A stretch of 16,859 nucleotides of DNA from Candidatus Halarchaeoplasma halalkaliphilum (lineage in GTDB: Archaea > Thermoplasmatota > Thermoplasmata > Halarchaeoplasmatales > Halarchaeoplasmataceae). The stretch is taken from contig SLLU01000087.1 of assembly GCA_007133925.1 (NCBI GenBank), positions 1 to 16,859 on the forward strand, in the 5' to 3' direction. The notes under the pieces are model-generated. The model worked only from the letters and a program-made list of their open reading frames with translations, ran no database searches and was not told the DNA's origin. The position numbers were made by a program, and so were the translations under genes. How positions within the stretch are numbered: position 1 is the stretch's first letter; each line of letters starts with the position of its first letter. Below are positions 12,860-16,859 of the stretch, in pieces.

Positions 12860-13495
12860 ATGGTACTTAACGATTACCGAGAAGAAGCTGACACGGTACT
12901 GAAGCCTCTGGCTCAGAAGATGATAAACTTCAACCCGGATACACTTTCATGGATCGCATTCCTTGGCGCGGTCCTGGCAGGCGCGTCCTTCTACATGGCC
13001 CGTGGTCCACTGTTCCTTCTCCTGGGTTCCTTTTTTATAATGATGAACGCCTTCTTCGATGCCATGGACGGCAGGGTAGCCAAGTTGAAGGGCACTGCCT
13101 CACTCAGAGGGGATTTCCTGGATCATACTCTCGATAGGTACGCAGATATCTTCATCGTAGGTGGCATAGCCCTGGGACCCCTGAGCCGTCTCCCCATAGG
13201 TATGATGGCCATCATAGGCATACTGATGACCAGTTACATGGGAACCCAGGCCCAGGCGGTTGGCGTAAAACGCAATTACGGAGGTGTGGCAGGCAGAGCG
13301 GATCGCCTTGTCCTACTGATCCTGGTACCCATAGTAGCCGCCCCACTCGCGGTGGCCGGATACGACCCATTCTCCATGGCAGGCATCGAATTCACACTTA
13401 TGGAGATACTGATGATATGGTTCGCTGTTGCCGGGAACTTGACCGCTCTACACAGAGGGATAATGAGCTGGAAGGCCCTGTCCGATCAATCCTGA
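12860..13495 (+). CDS. CDP-alcohol phosphotransferase, probable archaetidylinositol phosphate synthase
   Basis: This 211-residue membrane enzyme displaces CMP from a CDP-activated ether lipid with a polar head group. The family motif is complete except for one change: D67xxD70G71xxA74K75, then eight residues, G84xxxD88xxxD92. K75 replaces the usual arginine. The four aspartates that hold the two metal ions are all there. About five to six hydrophobic segments follow the expected pattern (31-48, 49-66, 96-110, 111-128, 148-166, 178-198). The N-terminal LNDYREEADTVLKPLAQ segment resembles archaetidylinositol phosphate synthases, which use CDP-archaeol and inositol phosphate. The head group is therefore a fair guess, not proven. 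Archaetidylserine or archaetidylglycerol synthase are alternatives. Its last 10 bases overlap the end of priL on the other strand. Confidence 0.85.
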   Translation: MVLNDYREEADTVLKPLAQKMINFNPDTLSWIAFLGAVLAGASFYMARGPLFLLLGSFFIMMNAFFDAMDGRVAKLKGTASLRGDFLDHTLDRYADIFIVGGIALGPLSRLPIGMMAIIGILMTSYMGTQAQAVGVKRNYGGVAGRADRLVLLILVPIVAAPLAVAGYDPFSMAGIEFTLMEILMIWFAVAGNLTALHRGIMSWKALSDQS

Positions 13496-14547
13496 GGACT
13501 TCGCTTCTTTTTGTATGAGTAGTATGTGAGGGGGTGTGTCATCCAATCGGCACCGCACAGATCGTCGGGTTTGTGACAGATGCCGCCGGTTTTCATGTAA
13601 CCGCACCCGGGAGGGGTGTACTCCGTGCTGGACACCTTTCCTATAACGTGTTCTATCTGATAACTCGCCAGATCCACTCTAAAATCCGGGGACCTGGAGA
13701 ATATTGCTATTATCTGTTCCTGATTGAAACCTATCTTGTGCAAAAAAGCGGTGAGAGCAAAACGGGCCTCGTGGGACAGGTTTTTTCCCTCGGCCTGCTT
13801 CTTTATGAGTTCCTTTATGCATGGAGGGAAAAGACCCTCTTCCACTTCACCCAGATCCTGATCCACGAACTTCTCCTTGAGTACTTCAAGTTTCTCGGTC
13901 ACATCCTCAAGTATTCCTGACAATGCCCTCTTTATATCTTGGTTAACCTCGAGAGGAAGATCCTTGAGCACCTCCTGGAATGCCTTTTCTTTTAGAAGAC
14001 GGATGAATTTCGAGGGATCCAGATGAACCCTGCCTCCCCGTAGGTCCTGGTTGACCAGTTTCCACTCCTTTGCACTCATGTCCCTGGTGATATCGATGAA
14101 ATCGAGAAAATTCACGGTTATCTCCTTACCCGCAGTGGATCCGACCAGACCAAGTTCGTTACCCACACCCAGAACGAGGTCCATGTCATCCTCGTTATGA
14201 AGAAAAGACGAAACGTTCTCCGCCTCGGCCAGGGCGTATCGTCGATGAAGGAACTCATCGTCAACACAGGATACTATCATCCTTGCCAGGGGATAGGACA
14301 CTATCTCTGTCAATTGGTTAGACGGGTGTGCGTCCCGAGATGCCCATTTGCCCCCTATACGACCTTCCTCGATGGCCTCTATAACCCTTTCCTTTGCCCG
14401 ATTCCTTGCCATGCCGAAGGTCCTGGACGTGAGTATGGATTCCAGGGTCAGGTCGTGTTGAGAAATGAACTCCTTTGCCTGGTTTGAAAATGGATAACGG
14501 GCGTTGTGTTCAGGACGCCATTCCATGTATACCTTGTCCGAACCCAT
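13486..14547 (-). CDS. priL: DNA primase large subunit
   Basis: This 353-residue regulatory subunit of the archaeal/eukaryotic-type primase works with the catalytic PriS to make and count RNA primers. The C-terminal iron-sulfur domain is complete, with four cysteine ligands: C243 (FPPCIKEL), C315 (PPGCGYM), C324 (GICH) and C331 (DLCG). The N-terminal helical domain includes YPFSNQAKEF and the SYPLARMIVS block typical of the family. The frame extends to a TTG at 14556. I chose the ATG at 14547 because the TATA box GATTAAG (14573-14579) predicts a leaderless start there. It follows the DegT-family gene by 36 bases and pcn lies one gene further upstream. The end overlaps the convergent lipid synthase gene by 10 bases. 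Confidence 0.94.
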   Translation of the reverse strand: MGSDKVYMEWRPEHNARYPFSNQAKEFISQHDLTLESILTSRTFGMARNRAKERVIEAIEEGRIGGKWASRDAHPSNQLTEIVSYPLARMIVSCVDDEFLHRRYALAEAENVSSFLHNEDDMDLVLGVGNELGLVGSTAGKEITVNFLDFIDITRDMSAKEWKLVNQDLRGGRVHLDPSKFIRLLKEKAFQEVLKDLPLEVNQDIKRALSGILEDVTEKLEVLKEKFVDQDLGEVEEGLFPPCIKELIKKQAEGKNLSHEARFALTAFLHKIGFNQEQIIAIFSRSPDFRVDLASYQIEHVIGKVSSTEYTPPGCGYMKTGGICHKPDDLCGADWMTHPLTYYSYKKKRSPQD

Positions 14548-14572
14548 GACGTACAAATAGGTAGGAGAACTA

Positions 14573-14579
14573 CTTAATC
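14573..14579 (-). promoter_or_regulatory. TATA box of priL
   Basis: GATTAAG on the minus strand lies about 29 bases before the ATG at 14547, in the short gap after the DegT-family gene. It gives priL its own promoter and decides between the TTG at 14556 and the ATG at 14547. Confidence 0.5.
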
Positions 14580-14583
14580 GTTT

Positions 14584-15678
14584 TCACCTGAGAAGCTGTT
14601 TCAATCCCCAGGCGATCCTCCTCATGTGAGATGGATCCAGTACGGGATGAACCGGGGCCCAGACCACCTCTTGGCACGCCGATTCGGTTTCGGGACATGG
14701 AGAATCCATATCCACAAAGCCCTGTCGGTAGATGGGACGATCGTATCCCATGCGCAGATCCACCCCCGCCTTTCTCATGCCGAAGACCAGGGGATCTCTC
14801 TTTTCCCTGGAAACTCTCAGTGCATACTGATGATACACGTGCTTTCTTCCCTCAACCTCTACGGGCGTTCGGACGATGCCCGATTCTTCCAGGGGAGCCA
14901 TCTCCTCGGTGATTATGGAGGCGTTTCGCCTCCTGGTGTCGTTCATGCTGTCGAGTTTGTCCAGCTGTACCCTACCCAAACAGGCTTCCATATCTGTCAT
15001 TAGATAGTTGAAGCCGCAGGTTTCATGTTCCCCCTGGGGTCCCTTCCCGTGGTTCCGAAGCATCCTTGCGGTCTCGGCGAGTTCTTTGTCGTCAGTGGTT
15101 ATCATACCGCCCTCGCCAGTGGTCATGTTCTTGGTGGCATAGAAGGAAAAGCAGCCCGCGTGACCCACTGAACCGGCTTTTTTATCACAGTACATGGCAC
15201 CGTGGGCCTGGCATGCGTCTTCGATCACCTTGAGTTCATTTTCCTCAGCCACCTTCAGGATACCATCCATATCCGCCATCTGACCGTAGAGATGCACTGG
15301 TATGATGGCCCGGGTATCGTGGTCAATCACATCCACCATGTTTTCAGGAGCCATGCAGTAGGTAACAGGGTCTATGTCAACGAAGATGGGTTCCGCCCCC
15401 ACTGCTAGCACCGGTGAAACGCTTGCTACGAAGCTGTAGGGGCTGACGAGCACCTTGTCCCCCTTGCCTATGCCCAGGGAAAGAAGCGAAAGATGGATGG
15501 CGGCGGTCCCTGAACTGACAGCAACAGCTTCCTCCACACCCACATACTCCGCAAAGGACTTTTCAAAAGCTTGGACCTCGGGGCCAGCAGCTAACTGGCC
15601 GGATCTGAGTACTCTTAAAACTGCTTCTTCCTCTTCCTCCCCTATAACGGGTTTTCCTGCGGGGATCCTCCCGTTCAT
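14584..15678 (-). CDS. DegT/DnrJ/EryC1/StrS-family PLP-dependent sugar aminotransferase
   Basis: This 364-residue enzyme belongs to the family that transfers an amino group to keto-sugar nucleotides for surface glycans or glycosylated proteins. The PLP lysine is K183 in FYATKNMTTGEGG. D154 (IEDACQAHG) contacts the PLP ring nitrogen. SSGTAAIHLSL (55-65) is the phosphate-binding loop, and HLYGQMADMD (129-138) and RNHGKG (208-213) are further family blocks. The length is typical. Nothing visible tells which sugar is used, and no other sugar-nucleotide genes lie in the window. It is placed between pcn and priL, which is unexpected for a sugar enzyme. The ATG at 15678 is about 26 bases from the TATA-like CTTATCC, so a leaderless mRNA is likely. 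Confidence 0.92.
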   Translation of the reverse strand: MNGRIPAGKPVIGEEEEEAVLRVLRSGQLAAGPEVQAFEKSFAEYVGVEEAVAVSSGTAAIHLSLLSLGIGKGDKVLVSPYSFVASVSPVLAVGAEPIFVDIDPVTYCMAPENMVDVIDHDTRAIIPVHLYGQMADMDGILKVAEENELKVIEDACQAHGAMYCDKKAGSVGHAGCFSFYATKNMTTGEGGMITTDDKELAETARMLRNHGKGPQGEHETCGFNYLMTDMEACLGRVQLDKLDSMNDTRRRNASIITEEMAPLEESGIVRTPVEVEGRKHVYHQYALRVSREKRDPLVFGMRKAGVDLRMGYDRPIYRQGFVDMDSPCPETESACQEVVWAPVHPVLDPSHMRRIAWGLKQLLR

Positions 15679-15681
15679 GTA

Positions 15682-15706
15682 GGGTTATATCCCAAGAGGG
15701 ATAAGG
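15682..15706 (-). promoter_or_regulatory. Promoter of the DegT-family gene with perfect inverted repeat
   Basis: On the minus strand CCTTATCC (15699-15706) is a TATA-like box about 26 bases from the ATG at 15678. It merges into TATCCC-TCTT-GGGATA (15688-15703), a perfect repeat with 6-bp arms, followed by TAACCC. A protein bound there would cover the initiation region. The gap between pcn and this gene is only 39 bases. Confidence 0.5.
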
Positions 15707-15717
15707 TCTTTTCTGTC

Positions 15718-16455
15718 TCAGGCGGTCTCTATCCGTGGTGCCAAAAGGAACTTCACGGATCCGTGTCCCTGGGCAAATTCGAAATCCAGTACCACGGGAT
15801 AATCGGAACCCAGGTCTATCTTTATGGGAACACCGCTGGAGACGGATTTGATCATCCCCGAGAAGTAATCCAGGGCGAACAATGAGCTCACTTCTTCACT
15901 GGCACTGAGCTGCTTGAGCAGATCCTTGGGCAAGTTCAACCGGACCATGTCCTCGTCCTCCTCGGAAAAAATCTCAAATCCGTCGGGCCCAGCGGAAAGG
16001 GCGATATGATCCGATATGTTCTGTGAAGCTTTCACACCTTTGAGCAGATGCTTACCGTCAACGGTCAGACTCACAGGTAGGTCCAACTGGGGAACCGATG
16101 GATCGGTCATCCCCGCAGTGTCCAGCAGTGGCATCTTCTGGGTCACATTGTCGACCTCCAGAAGCAGTCTGTTCTCGTCCTCCACGTGTTCTATCTTCAC
16201 TACCTCTCCCGATGAAGACAGCTTGAGAAACTGATCTATCTTGTTCAGATTGATCCCAAGCTCGGAATCATCCGCCTGATAACTTTCAAATGCGTCCTTG
16301 GATAGTCTGAGATCGACCATAGCGACGTGTGCGGGGTCAACCGCCTTCAGATTGAGTCCCTCTTCACTGAGGTTCAACTTCACTTCGTCAACGATGGTCC
16401 CCACTATATCCACTAGGTCCCTCAATATATCCGATTTTATTTCAGCATGTAACAT
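15718..16455 (-). CDS. pcn: DNA polymerase sliding clamp (PCNA)
   Basis: This 245-residue ring-forming clamp tethers replicative polymerases, ligase and flap nuclease to DNA. It has two similar domains joined by a connector. Signature parts are LNLSEEGLNLKAVDPAHVAMVDLRL (centre loop region of domain 1), the long linker around VDNVTQKMPLLDTAGM, and the C-terminal LAPRIE, part of the pocket that binds PIP-box partners. Length matches archaeal homotrimeric PCNA. The start at 16455 is backed by GGGGAT about 6 bases before the ATG and a strong TATA box at 16494-16505. In many euryarchaea pcn is linked to priL; here a DegT-family gene lies between them. Confidence 0.96.
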   Translation of the reverse strand: MLHAEIKSDILRDLVDIVGTIVDEVKLNLSEEGLNLKAVDPAHVAMVDLRLSKDAFESYQADDSELGINLNKIDQFLKLSSSGEVVKIEHVEDENRLLLEVDNVTQKMPLLDTAGMTDPSVPQLDLPVSLTVDGKHLLKGVKASQNISDHIALSAGPDGFEIFSEEDEDMVRLNLPKDLLKQLSASEEVSSLFALDYFSGMIKSVSSGVPIKIDLGSDYPVVLDFEFAQGHGSVKFLLAPRIETA

Positions 16456-16493
16456 GGTAATCCCCTTGAGGAGAAAAGGTTATCAGCTATGTA

Positions 16494-16505
16494 GATTTAA
16501 ATATT
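16494..16505 (-). promoter_or_regulatory. TATA box of pcn
   Basis: AATATTTAAATC on the minus strand, centred near 16499, puts transcription start near 16473 and gives a leader of about 18 bases with AGGGGAT before the ATG. The rest of the 107-base gap up to the mptA stop holds nothing else I can identify. Confidence 0.65.
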
Positions 16506-16562
16506 ATGGTCCGCAACGGGCATTGAAGGTACGTTACTTTGCGTCGTGTAAATTAACGGAGA

Positions 16563-16859
16563 TCAACTCCTCAGCTCTCCGAAGGTGGTAACCCTCTCCG
16601 CAAGGGCGTTGTGCTTGTGTATGGATTCCTCGCTCTCGCTGGTCACTTCGATACGGGCTGTATCGGGAAAGTCCTTGTAGATATCAAGCACCTTGGACAG
16701 TATGTCCCGGACCACGTCCTCCACGAACTTGGGGTTCTCGTGGGCATTTACCACCACCCGGGCCTCGTCGTCCCTTTTCAGTATCTCGTGGGTCGGAGAT
16801 GAAAGGGAGGATTCCACTATATCTATGAGGTCATTGAGCTCCACGTGGGTCCCCAGGGG
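16563..16859 (-). CDS. mptA: GTP cyclohydrolase MptA (archaeal, FolE2 type), C-terminal part
   Basis: This C-terminal 98 residues is cut by the right edge of the window. MptA converts GTP to 7,8-dihydro-D-neopterin 2',3'-cyclic phosphate, the first step towards the pterin of (tetrahydro)methanopterin-type cofactors in archaea. The match rests on ELNDLIDIVESSLSSPTHE followed by LKRDDEARVVVNAHENPKFVEDVVRD, the conserved end region of the family. A short basic/acidic tail finishes the protein. The frame is open to the window edge (the residues before the GTG at 16844 read PLGTH), so that GTG is internal rather than a start. pcn follows after 107 bases with its own promoter. Confidence 0.85.
   Translation of the reverse strand, partial: PLGTHVELNDLIDIVESSLSSPTHEILKRDDEARVVVNAHENPKFVEDVVRDILSKVLDIYKDFPDTARIEVTSESEESIHKHNALAERVTTFGELRS

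Noticed and set aside
1..16859. CRISPR array, tRNA or rRNA genes, insertion sequences
   Set aside because: No regularly spaced direct repeats, no cloverleaf-like segments and no transposase or terminal repeats were seen. All gaps between genes are about 110 bases or shorter.

Overview
The window reads as a gene-dense piece of a euryarchaeal chromosome. The support is an archaeal sliding clamp (PCNA), the iron-sulfur large subunit of archaeal primase (PriL), archaeal-type GTP cyclohydrolase MptA, a CDP-alcohol phosphotransferase resembling archaeal ether-lipid enzymes, a four-subunit pyruvate:ferredoxin oxidoreductase (PorGDAB), and promoters with TATA boxes about 25 bases before predicted start sites. 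Many genes look leaderless; Shine-Dalgarno sites matching GGAGGTGAT occur mostly inside operons. A Thermoplasmata-like anaerobe or microaerophile is my inference, not something the sequence proves. There are no tRNA or rRNA genes, no CRISPR array and no insertion sequence. No stretch over 300 bases lacks a gene.

Left part (1-5187): the N-terminus of an unrecognised minus-strand gene; rlmE (23S rRNA 2'-O-methyltransferase); a 75-residue protein of unknown function; the porGDAB operon on the minus strand; then a divergent pair, a MarC/SnatA-family membrane protein and an OsmC-family peroxiredoxin.

Middle (5217-10682): the most distinctive locus. A 1599-residue secreted subtilisin-family (S8, KP-43-like) protease carries a duplicated N-terminal pro-region, a catalytic domain, a beta-barrel, several beta-sandwich modules, a roughly 180-residue coiled-coil stalk, one transmembrane helix and a very acidic cytoplasmic tail. 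A winged-helix regulator lies just upstream on the same strand. A perfect 6-bp inverted repeat sits between its stop codon and the protease TATA box.

Right part (10742-16859): xseAB (exonuclease VII, a mainly bacterial enzyme) is divergent from an AK6/Fap7-like adenylate kinase, which is followed by a probable archaetidylinositol phosphate synthase. Its 3' end overlaps that of priL. On the minus strand, mptA (partial), pcn, a DegT-family sugar aminotransferase and priL follow one another.

Two cross-cutting signals stand out. First, four promoters (protease, osmC-like, adenylate kinase, DegT) share a TATA element followed at once by CCC-N(1-5)-GGG. Second, the two convergent gene junctions (about 1065-1092 and 5186-5213) carry almost the same C-rich block plus T8 on the minus strand, which looks like a lineage-specific terminator.
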